Shown piece by piece: positions 1 through 8,653 of a stretch of 64,000 nt of DNA. The stretch's first letter is position 1; each line of letters begins with the position of its first letter. The notes beneath the pieces are model-generated. The model ran no database searches. It saw nothing but the letters and a program-made list of their open reading frames with translations, and was not told the DNA's origin. The DNA comes from an uncultured Bacteroidota bacterium. Its GTDB lineage: Bacteria > Bacteroidota > Bacteroidia > AKYH767-A > JABDAW01. The stretch is taken from assembly GCA_903844645.1 (NCBI GenBank), contig CAIMUP010000010.1, forward strand, positions 1 to 64,000, read 5' to 3'. A program made the translations under genes and the position numbers.

Positions 1-735
1 CATATCGGTAAATTCGGGGTCATTACAGACGCAATGAAACACCCAGCCATGTCCGTCATTCGAGTTTTTATAAACCCTGATGCCGACATATTTGCTTTGG
101 ATGTATTTAATTTTCGGGTGTCCGCCGCCGGTTAATTTAATTTTCAAATCTGGCTTGCCAGCACCGGGAACAAATTCCACATGTACCACTTCGATAGCCA
201 TATTATTGCCATCGCCAGGGGTATAAATGGTTTGGTCTTTGGCTTTTTTTGCCATTGCCCGAAACCGTTTTTCGATGCCCGGCAATACATCTATCGGTGC
301 GCCAGAAATATCTGCGCCGACGGGCCAGCCACTCGACGATGGTCCTGTTCCGTGCCTCGCTTCTTCGCCTTTATCGGTCCAGGCTTTGGCGTAGGTGGCT
401 CCTGCGCCATGCTTCGTGAACCAGAATCTCCAATAGGCGGCATCGCGTTTAATAGACAGCAATTCGCCAGTCGTGTAGCCGTACTTTGTCGCCAAAGCGG
501 TCGGTCCGGTCAGCCCATTCAGGGAATTGGAAAACTGATCCAATTGGTCGGCGAATTCTGTGGCACTTGCTTTGACAAAATCAGAACTGATGACCGTCAG
601 AATAATAATTTTATGCAGCAGCGTAAACTTGCTTTTGGCTACATAATATTCCATTACCGTGTTCCCGATATAGTCATCATCGGTAGGGTGGTAGTGCCCT
701 TTCACTTGCTTTAGATAATTTGAACTTTTTTCCAT
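1..735 (-). CDS. Partial protein of unknown function (left edge)
   Basis: The gene starts with ATG at 733-735 on the minus strand and runs off the left edge with 245 codons open and no stop. There is no signal peptide. The first ~90 residues look helical (MEKSSNYLKQVKGHYHPTDD at the N-terminus). They are followed by a Gly/Ala-rich stretch and then a beta-like segment rich in Val, Lys and Gly (TGGGHPKIKYIQSKYVGIRV). I do not recognise the family. The tail region recalls the fibronectin-like end of the protein at 25438-26076, and a C-terminal fibronectin-type domain beyond the edge is possible. A 21-bp repeat array lies immediately upstream. A plus-strand open frame at 181-714 is only its shadow. 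Confidence 0.7.
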   Translation of the reverse strand, partial: MEKSSNYLKQVKGHYHPTDDDYIGNTVMEYYVAKSKFTLLHKIIILTVISSDFVKASATEFADQLDQFSNSLNGLTGPTALATKYGYTTGELLSIKRDAAYWRFWFTKHGAGATYAKAWTDKGEEARHGTGPSSSGWPVGADISGAPIDVLPGIEKRFRAMAKKAKDQTIYTPGDGNNMAIEVVHVEFVPGAGKPDLKIKLTGGGHPKIKYIQSKYVGIRVYKNSNDGHGWVFHCVCNDPEFTDM

Positions 736-840
736 ACTTTTTAAATTTTAATTGTTAATACTATATATTGTTTTTAGCTTTTGTCTAATAAATCTAAACT
801 CGGATACTGATTTCAGATTATTCCCTGCAAGTTCCGCGAT

Positions 841-1008
841 AGAACCTTGCGGTTCCATGATAGAACCTTGCGGTTCCATGATAGAACCTTGCGGTTCCAT
901 GATAGAACCTTGCGGTTCCATGATAGAACCTTGCGGTTCCATGATAGAACCTTGCGGTTCCGCGATAGAACCTTGCGGTTCCACGGTAGAACCTTGCGGT
1001 TCCACGGT
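841..1008. repeat. 21-bp array R1 (8 units)
   Basis: Eight consecutive 21-bp units start at 841, 862, 883, 904, 925, 946, 967 and 988, with degenerate half-units on both sides (830-840 and 1009-1016). The core GAACCTTGCGGTTC is a perfect inverted repeat around TTGC. Only the three-base linker (ATG, GCG, ACG) varies. The period is a multiple of three, so both strands show open frames (748-1155 minus, 752-1138 plus) that I regard as artefacts. It lies between two minus-strand genes. Confidence 0.95.
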
Positions 1009-1016
1009 AGAACTTC

Positions 1017-1289
1017 CTCCCGCCAGAGCAGGATTTCCTGTTTTTTCTGGAATTCTAACTCCCATCGCGAACCATTTTGAAGAAGTTTGCCTGCGAACAG
1101 GTACCGCCGAGGCTGTCCTTGCAGCTTCGGGCAAATAGTATTGTAATAAGTACAATACCCTTCTCCATTATGGTTCTATTTCCTGGGGGCAACATCGGTG
1201 CAGTTCCCCTATTCGCCACGGTTTTCATGGTGAATCTACCGGTAGGGAATAGGAGGATATGCATCGTTTGATTTTTTTATTTGATATTA
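1017..1289. other. Gene-free spacer right of R1
   Basis: No credible gene. It contains a short inverted repeat around 1139-1153 (GTATTGTAATAAGTACAATAC) and a GC-rich stretch at 1190-1265. The latter is open on both strands, with MHILLFPTGRF on minus, but has no promoter, family or codon support. It may be the remnant of an older element. Confidence 0.4.
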
Positions 1290-1868
1290 TTAATCGGGAA
1301 TAATTTCTGCTATTTTCAACTCGAATCCGAGCAGCACATTTTCGCCATCCAAGACCTCCTCGAAGGGAATCATCGTAGGCTCGGCAGCAGGTTTATAAAC
1401 ATGGGTAATTCGGGTATTCGGATCTATCAACCATCCCAGTTGGCAGCCGTTTTCCATCCATTCCTCCATCTTCATCATCGCCCTTTTGGCGTTATCGCTT
1501 TCGGACAATAATTCAATGACAAAATCGGGGCATACATGGGCAAACTTCTTGCGTTCTTCTCTCGGAATACGTTCCCATTTCTCCTTAGCCATCCATGCCA
1601 CGTCTGCCGATTTGATCGCACCATTCGGCAAGGTGAATCCCGTGTTGGAATCGAAACAATAACCCAATCTTTTTTTCCTGTTCCACACCCCCAAATCTAT
1701 TCCTAATTCCAAATTTGAGTTGCCCGTTTCTCCTCCTGTTGGTGCCATAATTAATATATTTTTATTTTTATCCCTCTCAAACCGAATTTCCTTATTCTCT
1801 GCGCAAAGCAAGAAGAACTGATCGTCCGTCAAGTTCGCAGATTCGGTTTTTATCGTGAATAATTCCAT
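1290..1868 (-). CDS. Uma2 family nuclease-fold protein
   Basis: 192 residues, the normal size for the Uma2/DUF820 family, which has a PD-(D/E)XK restriction-endonuclease fold. Visible family signatures are LTDDQFFLLCAENKEIRFER near the N-terminus, KSADVAWM in the middle, and PDFVIELLSESD followed by a Lys/Met helix and GCQLGWLIDP. The Asp in SADV and the Glu in VIELLS are the expected metal ligands. Members are abundant in cyanobacteria and Bacteroidota and their biological role is not settled. The gene is 21 bp upstream of the 3' neighbour's end on the same strand and has no obvious functional link to it. Confidence 0.85.
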   Translation of the reverse strand: MELFTIKTESANLTDDQFFLLCAENKEIRFERDKNKNILIMAPTGGETGNSNLELGIDLGVWNRKKRLGYCFDSNTGFTLPNGAIKSADVAWMAKEKWERIPREERKKFAHVCPDFVIELLSESDNAKRAMMKMEEWMENGCQLGWLIDPNTRITHVYKPAAEPTMIPFEEVLDGENVLLGFELKIAEIIPD

Positions 1869-1889
1869 CGGATGAAGGACTATATTTAA

Positions 1890-3116
1890 TTACTTTTGGT
1901 CGAAGAAATAATCTATCAGTTTATAAATCTGCTCAACCTTCACCGCGCCGCTGCTCTCGAAGAATTTATCTATCGCTTCGGATATTTCGCTGGATTCAAT
2001 CGTGAAGTTATCATTTGTATCGAACATCCTCAAGTCGGTCGGAATATTATTTGTCGTCGGAATATCCGTTCCATAATCCGCCCCCAGTGCTACGCCGTCC
2101 GCATCTACTCTCGCATCCTTAGGGCTGTTCGGTTCTTTATCCAAATAATCGGGAATGCCGTCGCCATCGCTATCTAACGGGCATCCGTTTTTATCCACCG
2201 CCACGCCCATCGGCGTTCCCGGGCATTTATCGTCCATATCCGGCACCCCATCCATGTCCGAATCTTCCTTGCCGAGGGCTTCATAATCCACCTTGCTATA
2301 GTCGTACTTGTAATGCTCCGCCTTGCTCAACGCCCCCAAGTCATAATTCAGCGTGAAGGACGTAAACAGGATGTTGTCGTACGCATGGTTGCCCACAAAT
2401 TGGTTGTATTGGACATAGTCTATCTTATTCGTCAGCGTCATGTTGAAGGTTTCCTGCCATCTCAAGAACAACTTGGGGCTAACCTGGAATTTCAACCCGA
2501 TATTAATAGGGATGAAAAGGGTATTTCCACTACCCACCAACGAATCATAAACATAATCGCGATGCAGCTTCGCCGAAGCATCGGCATTCGGGTCGCTCTG
2601 CGGCAAACTGTGGATGCTGCCATCCGTCCAGTAGTTATATGCGATGCCGTTTTCATCCACCATATCCGTCTTCGTAACATAAGACAAGAGTCCCACGCCC
2701 ACCCCGATAAAAGGAGTAACAGGAGGATATTTGTATGGATCCTTCGGTCCGAAATTGTACCGGAATAACAGCCCCTCGCTGAATATCTGCGACTTGAAGT
2801 TGAGGTTCCTCGCCAAGGTATGCTCCTCACCAAATATACTGCCGCCTACGAAGAAGAAATCAATACCGAATTTCTTGCTGAAGTTCTTCTGCACGTCCAC
2901 GGTATATCCCATTTTGAAGGGCATTGGCTCATTCATTTTACTATAGCCAATGTCGCCATAATAATTCAACATGCCGGCACCCACCCCGATCACTATTTTC
3001 GGACGTTTTGGGGCGGTGGTGTCTTTATAAACTTCTTCTTGGGCTACTACGCTCTGCCCGATGAATAGGGCTGCGATAACGATGATTAGGGTTCTAAGTA
3101 CTGTTTGATATTTCAT
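1890..3116 (-). CDS. Outer-membrane barrel with TSP3 repeats and EF-hand-like tail
   Basis: 408 residues with a signal peptide (LIIVIAALFIGQSVVAQ). Residues ~40-270 have the alternating pattern of a small outer-membrane beta-barrel. Next come calcium-binding thrombospondin type-3 motifs (DSDMDGVPDMDDKCPGTP, then DSDGDGIPDYLD). The last ~50 residues are an EF-hand-like module (DTNDNFTIESSE, then YKLIDYFFDQK) with non-consensus loop positions 5 and 6. The same tail ends the barrel at 4131-5348. It is the last gene of a three-gene minus-strand operon, 32 bp after the SPOR gene. Probably a cell-envelope protein; its ligand is unknown. Confidence 0.85.
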   Translation of the reverse strand: MKYQTVLRTLIIVIAALFIGQSVVAQEEVYKDTTAPKRPKIVIGVGAGMLNYYGDIGYSKMNEPMPFKMGYTVDVQKNFSKKFGIDFFFVGGSIFGEEHTLARNLNFKSQIFSEGLLFRYNFGPKDPYKYPPVTPFIGVGVGLLSYVTKTDMVDENGIAYNYWTDGSIHSLPQSDPNADASAKLHRDYVYDSLVGSGNTLFIPINIGLKFQVSPKLFLRWQETFNMTLTNKIDYVQYNQFVGNHAYDNILFTSFTLNYDLGALSKAEHYKYDYSKVDYEALGKEDSDMDGVPDMDDKCPGTPMGVAVDKNGCPLDSDGDGIPDYLDKEPNSPKDARVDADGVALGADYGTDIPTTNNIPTDLRMFDTNDNFTIESSEISEAIDKFFESSGAVKVEQIYKLIDYFFDQK

Positions 3117-3148
3117 AATATTTATTAATTTTTGTTTTGTATATTTTT

Positions 3149-4111
3149 TTATTGTCCACTAATTTTTAATGCCTCTTGCAGGTTCATCCGAGCACCATTC
3201 TGATATGCCACAATGAATGCACCCTCCAGCCCTGCCGAACGAATCTTGTCTCGCAACTCTTTTGCTGCGGCAAAACTGGAGAAGGAGCCAGCAGTGTATT
3301 TGTATAAGCCATCAACCTGCTCGGATGATATTTCTTCGGCAATATTGTATTTACTTTTCAAATATCCTTCCGATCCTGCGCTTTGTCCTGCCCCTACTTG
3401 TACCCGGTAGGTTATTCCGGCAACTTCCTTTGCAGGTGCAGGGGTAACTTTTGGTTTAGCGGGAGCGACTTTCTTTGGCTCCGGTGCTGGTGCAGGAGGA
3501 GCAGGTGTAGGTTCAGGGGACTTCTCAACAATGGGTGGGGTTACTTTCTCTGGTTGAGCCTTTTCTACAACTGGAGGAGCAACGATCTCTGGCTCCTTCT
3601 TTTCCGGTGTCGGGGTTTCTATTGTTTTAGAAGGAGCTGTTGTGGAAGAAGCCGATGAAGAAGAGTTCCCAGAAGCATTTCCCGCACTGCTGATGTCAAT
3701 GCTTGAGAAAGCAATTTGAATCTTCTTGGTATCGTTGCCGTCAATGTAAGAGAAAGTCCCGGAAATAGATTTAGGACCAGCAGCCGTAGCATCCACTTTT
3801 ACTTTGTAAGACACCGTGAACTTGGCATCCGCCGGTAATGACATCCAAATCAATTTCACCTTGTTCTTATCGAAAGAGAAGGTCGCCGATTTACTCTCAA
3901 TCGCTGTGGCAACAAAGCCTTCAGGGATTTCTTCCTGTAGTTTTGCGAATCCTGATGTAGCCCCTTTATCTACTGATAGTTCAACAGTAAATTCGCCACC
4001 TGGAGCAGCAGATGAAGGCATACTGCGAGTAACTTTAATGGATTGTGAAAAACACAATTGCGATAATCCCATCAAGGTTATTGCGACAATTGTTAAGAGA
4101 TATTTATTCAT
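3149..4111 (-). CDS. Secreted SPOR-domain protein with beta-sandwich N-terminus
   Basis: I chose the ATG at 4109-4111 because it opens a clean signal peptide (MNKYLLTIVAITLMGLSQLC); the longer open frame to 4156 adds 15 non-signal residues. About 320 residues. An N-terminal all-beta domain (PGGEFTVELSVDKG, SGFAKLQEEIPEGF, VKLIWMSLPA) resembles a family seen in Bacteroidota envelope proteins. It is followed by a Pro/Ala/Lys linker and a C-terminal SPOR-like domain (GITYRVQVGAGQS to FIVAYQNGARM). SPOR domains usually bind denuded peptidoglycan. It sits between two EF-hand-tailed barrels in one operon, so it may link the barrels to the wall. Confidence 0.82.
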   Translation of the reverse strand: MNKYLLTIVAITLMGLSQLCFSQSIKVTRSMPSSAAPGGEFTVELSVDKGATSGFAKLQEEIPEGFVATAIESKSATFSFDKNKVKLIWMSLPADAKFTVSYKVKVDATAAGPKSISGTFSYIDGNDTKKIQIAFSSIDISSAGNASGNSSSSASSTTAPSKTIETPTPEKKEPEIVAPPVVEKAQPEKVTPPIVEKSPEPTPAPPAPAPEPKKVAPAKPKVTPAPAKEVAGITYRVQVGAGQSAGSEGYLKSKYNIAEEISSEQVDGLYKYTAGSFSSFAAAKELRDKIRSAGLEGAFIVAYQNGARMNLQEALKISGQ

Positions 4112-4130
4112 ATTTTTATTTGTTATAATC

Positions 4131-5348
4131 TTATTGTTGTTCAAAGAAATAGTCAATCAGTTTATTGATCATCGGCACGGAGTACTTACTGTCGCCGTTG
4201 AATAAAGCATCTATCGCACCATTGATTTCTCCTGTCGAAATCTTTCCGTCGTTGTTGGTATCCGCTATCCTCAAATCTTCAGGAATATTATTTCCTGCCG
4301 CTGGCTTAGTCGGACTTGGATTGGTTTTGGTTGGGGTAGGTGTTGCCTTAAGAGGATTAGTAGTATTCGATTTATTAGATGCCGAAGAGGTCGTTGTCTT
4401 CTTTTCCGCTAAAGGTGTTTTGGTCGCGGGGGTTGCTTTTGGAGGATTCTTAGAAACTTTGGCACTCGAATAGTATGAATCGTCTTCGGGTTTCTTTGCT
4501 ATATTATCGGGACTTTCTTTGCCTCCCGAACCGGATGATAATCCAAAGTTATAATGCAAAGAAACATTGGTATAAAGAAAAGCATCATTAGAGGAGGCTG
4601 GTATTCCAGAACCGCTGACATAATCAATATACTTGGTCATGGTAAGATAATAAGTAGCCTTTAAATCCATGGAGAATTCAGGGGTCATTTTCCACGCAAC
4701 GCCGAAACCAAGAGGGATGGCAAACGTATTTTGGCTGTAGTTAAGACTTTCATTGGCGATGGCAAGCGAATGCAGGCCGGTTTCATATTTATGATCCATC
4801 GGCAGAACGGTAGAGCCTAATGCAACCACATCGGTTTGGGCGATATCCCGGACACTTCCATCGTTCCAGTAGTAATAAGATTCACCATTGGCGGCTATCA
4901 TATCGCTCGAACTTTTAAATGAAAGATAGCTGAAGCCAAGGGTAACATATGGGGCTATTGGTGAGTTCTCGTCCAGGATTTTATTGTTATCGAAGTGGTA
5001 TGCAAAGTGTAGCCCGATGTTCATAATATCTGCCTGAAAATTTCCATTGGCGGTGATGGAGCGTTCTTCTTTTTGCAGCTTTCCGCCAAGGTATTCTACC
5101 CCGATACCGATGCCGTTGCCGACTAATTCTTCGATCCCGAAATTATATCCAAAACGGCTGCTGCTGTATATGCCCATTCGCTGGGTCTTTCCGATGTTTC
5201 CATTGAAGCCTAACATTCCTGCTCCTACGCTTACGACAGGTAGCAGGCTCTGTTCGTTTTCCGATTGAGCGACACTTGCTATTGTCGAAAAAATACAGAG
5301 AATTATCGCCAGAGATATTCCTTTTATCAGGTAGTTTTTTGAAGCCAT
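4131..5348 (-). CDS. Outer-membrane barrel with C-terminal EF-hand
   Basis: 405 residues, first gene of the operon. It has a signal peptide (ISLAIILCIFSTIASVAQ), a barrel domain (~30-270) that resembles the one at 1890-3116, a Thr/Ser/Pro/Lys linker (~280-350), and a tail with a canonical EF-hand loop DTNNDGKISTGE (positions 1, 3, 5, 6, 8 and 12 all match) followed by INKLIDYFFEQQ. The tail is paralogous to that of 1890-3116. A TATATTTG box at 5368-5375 lies 20 bp upstream. Calcium binding is inferred from the loop; transport or structural roles are both possible. Confidence 0.85.
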   Translation of the reverse strand: MASKNYLIKGISLAIILCIFSTIASVAQSENEQSLLPVVSVGAGMLGFNGNIGKTQRMGIYSSSRFGYNFGIEELVGNGIGIGVEYLGGKLQKEERSITANGNFQADIMNIGLHFAYHFDNNKILDENSPIAPYVTLGFSYLSFKSSSDMIAANGESYYYWNDGSVRDIAQTDVVALGSTVLPMDHKYETGLHSLAIANESLNYSQNTFAIPLGFGVAWKMTPEFSMDLKATYYLTMTKYIDYVSGSGIPASSNDAFLYTNVSLHYNFGLSSGSGGKESPDNIAKKPEDDSYYSSAKVSKNPPKATPATKTPLAEKKTTTSSASNKSNTTNPLKATPTPTKTNPSPTKPAAGNNIPEDLRIADTNNDGKISTGEINGAIDALFNGDSKYSVPMINKLIDYFFEQQ

Positions 5349-5367
5349 TTTCTTATTTTTAACAAGC

Positions 5368-5375
5368 CAAATATA
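5368..5375 (-). promoter_or_regulatory. -7 box for the barrel/SPOR operon
   Basis: TATATTTG on the minus strand matches the Bacteroidota -7 consensus TAnnTTTG and lies 20 bp before the ATG at 5348. Confidence 0.6.
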
Positions 5376-5399
5376 TAAAAATTCGCATTCATCAAAACA

Positions 5400-6359
5400 T
5401 TATCCCAAAAAAATCTTAATTACCCAGAGCGAACTGACCATGATTAACACCCATAAAATAACTCCTTGCAGCATCGGTCTGGCTCCGATTGCACGGATGG
5501 ATTTTATATTAATCCCTGCCCCGATAAAGAACAAAGTAATGGATAATCCCGCCTTTGAAATTGCCAATAATTGGGCGGCATGATCGGCAACGATGGGGAC
5601 ATAAGTCTTCATTACGGATGCTATTAAAAAAAACAGGATGAACAGGGGGAAAGATGCCTTTCGGTCTTCATTTTTAAAGAGGAAAGAAGAGACAATTACC
5701 AAGGGTACTATCCACAGTGCCCTTGCCAGCTTGACGGTGGTGGCGATGATCATCGCTTCGTGCCCATAGCTGCTGGATGCGCCTACTACGGAGCTGGTAT
5801 CGTGGATGGCGATGGCGCACCAGATGCCGAATTGTTGTTGCGTTAATCCGAGGTAATGCCCTATCGGTGGAAAGATAAATAAGGCTACGGCATTGAGGAT
5901 GAAAACGGTCCCGATGGATACGGAAATTTGTTCATCATCAGCTTTAATAACGGGGCTGACAGCAGCTATTGCGCTGCCGCCACAGATAGCGGTGCCGGCG
6001 GTGATTAAATAGGAAGTCGTTTTATTCACCTTCAACAATTTCCCTATCATCGTTCCTATTATTAAGGTAAGGATAATGGTGCCCATGGTATAAAAAATTC
6101 CATTCGCGCCGGCTTCCAATACTTTATTAATATCCATTCCGAAGCCTAAGCCGACGACCGATATTTGCAACAAATATTTGGTGTATTTCTTGGTCATGCT
6201 TTGGTACGGATTCCCAACTATTATTCCTAATATCAGCCCTATTAATAATGCCCAGTGGGGAGCTAAATTCAGGATTACGATGATCGCCATCATCAGTATA
6301 AATAATACCTTCGCTACCGTGAATTTGCCGAAGACTGTTTGTGAGAAGAATACCTGCAT
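5400..6359 (-). CDS. YeiH family (UPF0324) putative sulfate/sulfite exporter
   Basis: 319 residues, nearly all hydrophobic, with about ten membrane segments. Family hallmarks are ALLIGLILGIIVGNP, VVGLGFGMDINK, TAGTAICGGSAIAA and AIHDTSSVVGASSSYG. YeiH proteins are putative exporters of sulfate, sulfite or small sulfonates. The gene diverges from the persulfide dioxygenase operon at 6936, and a repeat array lies between them. This pairing fits removal of the sulfite and thiosulfate that the dioxygenase makes; the substrate is inferred from context. A weak TAATTTTA box followed by CCGCC lies at 6382-6389. Confidence 0.88.
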   Translation of the reverse strand: MQVFFSQTVFGKFTVAKVLFILMMAIIVILNLAPHWALLIGLILGIIVGNPYQSMTKKYTKYLLQISVVGLGFGMDINKVLEAGANGIFYTMGTIILTLIIGTMIGKLLKVNKTTSYLITAGTAICGGSAIAAVSPVIKADDEQISVSIGTVFILNAVALFIFPPIGHYLGLTQQQFGIWCAIAIHDTSSVVGASSSYGHEAMIIATTVKLARALWIVPLVIVSSFLFKNEDRKASFPLFILFFLIASVMKTYVPIVADHAAQLLAISKAGLSITLFFIGAGINIKSIRAIGARPMLQGVILWVLIMVSSLWVIKIFLG

Positions 6360-6381
6360 TGGTTTTGTTTGTTTGAGGCGG

Positions 6382-6389
6382 TAAAATTA
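6382..6389 (-). promoter_or_regulatory. Weak -7 box for yeiH-like gene
   Basis: TAATTTTA followed by CCGCC on the minus strand. It departs from TAnnTTTG only in the last base and has the same CCGCC discriminator as other promoters in the window. Confidence 0.4.
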
Positions 6390-6517
6390 TAAAAGGGTTT
6401 ATCATGTTTAATGGCAGGGTTTAATTTTTTTGCATTGGCAGATAAAAAAGGCTGTATAATATAAGGAGTAAAATTTCTGCCAAAAGGTCCTTTTTGGGGA
6501 ATTCATGGAAAAAATCT

Positions 6518-6727
6518 GGATGCCTTCCGACGTTCTCCTGATGGCATAAATAATTTTCAGGATGCCATCGGACGTTCTTCCGATGGCATAAATAATCTTC
6601 GGGATGCCTCCGGTCGTTCTCCCGATGGCACAAATAATCTTCACGATGGCATCGGTCGTTCTCCCGATGGCATAAATAATTTTCAGGATGCCTCCGGTCG
6701 TTCTCCCGATGCCATCCTGAAGATTAT
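6518..6727. repeat. 42-bp array R2 (5 units)
   Basis: Five 42-bp units (twice 21) begin at 6518, 6560, 6602, 6644 and 6686, each starting GGATGCC or a variant. Each contains an imperfect dyad of the type ATCGGACGTTCTTCCGAT and an AT-rich spacer (CATAAATAATTTTCA). From 6713 the sequence continues as an inverted copy (GATGCCATCCTGAAGATTAT), so direct and inverted units meet. It fills the divergent gap between the exporter and the sulfur operon. Confidence 0.92.
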
Positions 6728-6873
6728 TTGTGCCATCGGACGTTCTTCCGATGCCCTTTTTACGTTGTCATCGGACATTCTCCCGATGAGATTCCCGTTT
6801 TATAGCCCTATTAATTCGCAAGTTAATTTCCGAAATCTGACCTCCATCATTATTCCGGTATCCACAAATTTCG

Positions 6874-6881
6874 TAATTTTG
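6874..6881 (+). promoter_or_regulatory. -7 box for the sulfur operon
   Basis: TAATTTTG followed by CCGCC; 54 bp upstream of the ATG at 6936. Confidence 0.6.
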
Positions 6882-6935
6882 CCGCCTAAAGAATAAGTAA
6901 CAGTTCCTATTTAATATCTTAATAATTCCAAAAAA

Positions 6936-8333
6936 ATGATCGTAAAACAATTATACACCAACTGCCTGGCGGAGGCTGCCTATTACATCGAATCGGATGG
7001 TGAAGCCGCAATCATAGACCCTTTGCGGGAGACTGCACCGTACCTCGAAATGATCGAAGAAAATGGATCGAAACTGAAGTATGTCTTCGAGACCCATTTC
7101 CATGCCGACTTCGTTTCCGGGCATATTGATTTGGCTGGGAAGACAGGGGCGCAAATCGTTTATGGTCCCGAAGCAACCACCTCTTACGATGTCGTAAATG
7201 CCAAGGATGGCGAGGTCTTCACCTTAGGAAAAGTAACCATCAAGGCATTGCATACCCCAGGGCATACGTTAGAATCTACTTGCTACCTTTTGTCGGATGA
7301 AAATGGAAAACAATATGCCCTCTTTTCAGGCGATACCTTGTTTGTAGGCGATGTCGGAAGACCCGATTTATTGGATGGCTTCATGACGAAAGAACAACTT
7401 GCAGGCATGATGTATGACTCCTTAAACAATAAAATAAAACCTTTGGCTGATGACGTAATCCTGTATCCTGCCCACGGTCCTGGCTCGGCATGTGGCAAGA
7501 ATATCGGGAAAGAAACATGGTCAACTATCGGTACCCAGAAGGCTATGAATTATGCTTTGCAAACAATGAGCCGCGAAGAGTTTATCGAGAAAGTTACAGC
7601 AGGACTTACTCCGCCACCGCGCTACTTCTTCGAAGATGCCAGAATTAATAAACAAGGCTACGATAATATTGATACTGTCCTCTCGAATAATAACAAAGCC
7701 CTTTCGGTGAACGACTTCACAGATGCAATGAATACAGGGGCTTTGGTCCTCGATACCCGTCATCAGGATAACTTTGAAAAGGGTTTTATAAAAGGTTCGA
7801 TTAACATAGGTTTGGATGGAACATTTGCGGTATGGGTCGGCACTATCGTGAATATTAATCAACCCCTGATTCTTGTAACCGATGCCGGTAAGGAACAAGA
7901 AACAATCCTTCGATTGGCAAGAGTTGGTTATGAAAATGTTGTAGGATATTTGGATGGAGGAATTGACTCATGGATAGCTGCTGGTAATGCTGTAGCTACC
8001 GTGAAATCAATAGAACCCGATGAACTTGCAGCACATGTCGGCAAAGAACACGAAGTCGTTCTTGATGTTCGCAAGATTGGTGAAGTAGAAGTCGGGCATG
8101 TAAAAGGTGCAACGAATATTGCATTGAATGACTTGACCGCGAACCTGAATCTTTTGGATAAATCGGAGGGAATATATGTGCATTGTGCAGGAGGTTATCG
8201 GTCTATGATTGCTGCTTCGATTTTGCAGGCAAGTGGTTTTGAAAGTATTATCAATGTTCATGGCGGCTGGGGCAAAATAAAGATGACCGATATTCCGATG
8301 GAGACGGGTGTCCCATCGAATATGATCAGCTAA
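6936..8333 (+). CDS. CstB-like persulfide dioxygenase with two rhodanese domains
   Basis: 465 residues in three parts. Residues 1-~240 are a metallo-beta-lactamase domain with the iron-binding motif H54-x-H56-x-D58...H63 (THFHADFVSGH), HTPGHT and GDTLFVGDVGRPD, as in ETHE1/persulfide dioxygenases. Residues ~255-350 are a rhodanese fold without a catalytic Cys (LVTDAGKEQE at the active loop), a pseudo-rhodanese. Residues ~360-460 are an active rhodanese with Cys417 in HCAGGYRS. This order matches CstB, which oxidises low-molecular-weight persulfides and yields thiosulfate. It is first in an operon with a thioredoxin and a second hydrolase. No sulfide:quinone reductase lies in the window. Confidence 0.9.
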   Translation: MIVKQLYTNCLAEAAYYIESDGEAAIIDPLRETAPYLEMIEENGSKLKYVFETHFHADFVSGHIDLAGKTGAQIVYGPEATTSYDVVNAKDGEVFTLGKVTIKALHTPGHTLESTCYLLSDENGKQYALFSGDTLFVGDVGRPDLLDGFMTKEQLAGMMYDSLNNKIKPLADDVILYPAHGPGSACGKNIGKETWSTIGTQKAMNYALQTMSREEFIEKVTAGLTPPPRYFFEDARINKQGYDNIDTVLSNNNKALSVNDFTDAMNTGALVLDTRHQDNFEKGFIKGSINIGLDGTFAVWVGTIVNINQPLILVTDAGKEQETILRLARVGYENVVGYLDGGIDSWIAAGNAVATVKSIEPDELAAHVGKEHEVVLDVRKIGEVEVGHVKGATNIALNDLTANLNLLDKSEGIYVHCAGGYRSMIAASILQASGFESIINVHGGWGKIKMTDIPMETGVPSNMIS

Positions 8334-8338
8334 TATTG

Positions 8339-8635
8339 ATGCAAGATTTCGATGCGGTAATAAACGCTGATAAGCCTGTCCTTGTTGATTTCTATGCCGA
8401 TTGGTGCGACCCTTGCAAATGGTTGGTGCCCATCCTGGACGAAGTAAAAAAGAATATCCATGGCAAAGGTTCCATCCTGAAAATAAATATTGAAGAGCAT
8501 GAATTATTGAAGAATCTCTACGAGATAAGAAGTGTTCCTACATTGATTATTTTCAAGAACGGAAAGATAGAATGGCGCATGAATGGCTTCAAGACAGCAC
8601 CCGAACTGACAAAGATTATTGAAGAATATTATTAA
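8339..8635 (+). CDS. Thioredoxin family protein
   Basis: 98 residues, a single thioredoxin domain. The active site is WCDPCK (residues 22-27), with Asp in place of the usual Gly, and the cis-Pro loop is SVPTLIIFKNGK. I start at ATG 8339-8341, five bases after the previous stop; a TTG one codon earlier is possible. No signal peptide, so it is cytoplasmic. Tight coupling to the persulfide dioxygenase suggests it reduces protein or small-molecule persulfides, or regenerates the rhodanese Cys. That role is inferred. Confidence 0.9.
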   Translation: MQDFDAVINADKPVLVDFYADWCDPCKWLVPILDEVKKNIHGKGSILKINIEEHELLKNLYEIRSVPTLIIFKNGKIEWRMNGFKTAPELTKIIEEYY

Positions 8636-8653
8636 TTGAAACAATAAAAACTA

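Noticed and set aside
181-714. 177-codon plus-strand frame
   Set aside because: It is antisense to the minus-strand gene 1-735, which has no stop to the left edge and a better amino-acid composition.
748-1155. Open frames across R1 on both strands with seven-residue repeats (GSIMEPQ / MIEPCGS)
   Set aside because: The 21-bp period keeps any frame without a stop open. Both strands are open, there is no promoter, and the flanking codons match no family. Same reasoning for frames at 12354-12689, 17086-17433, 39733-39980, 53704-54120, 57510-57805 and 61206-61599.
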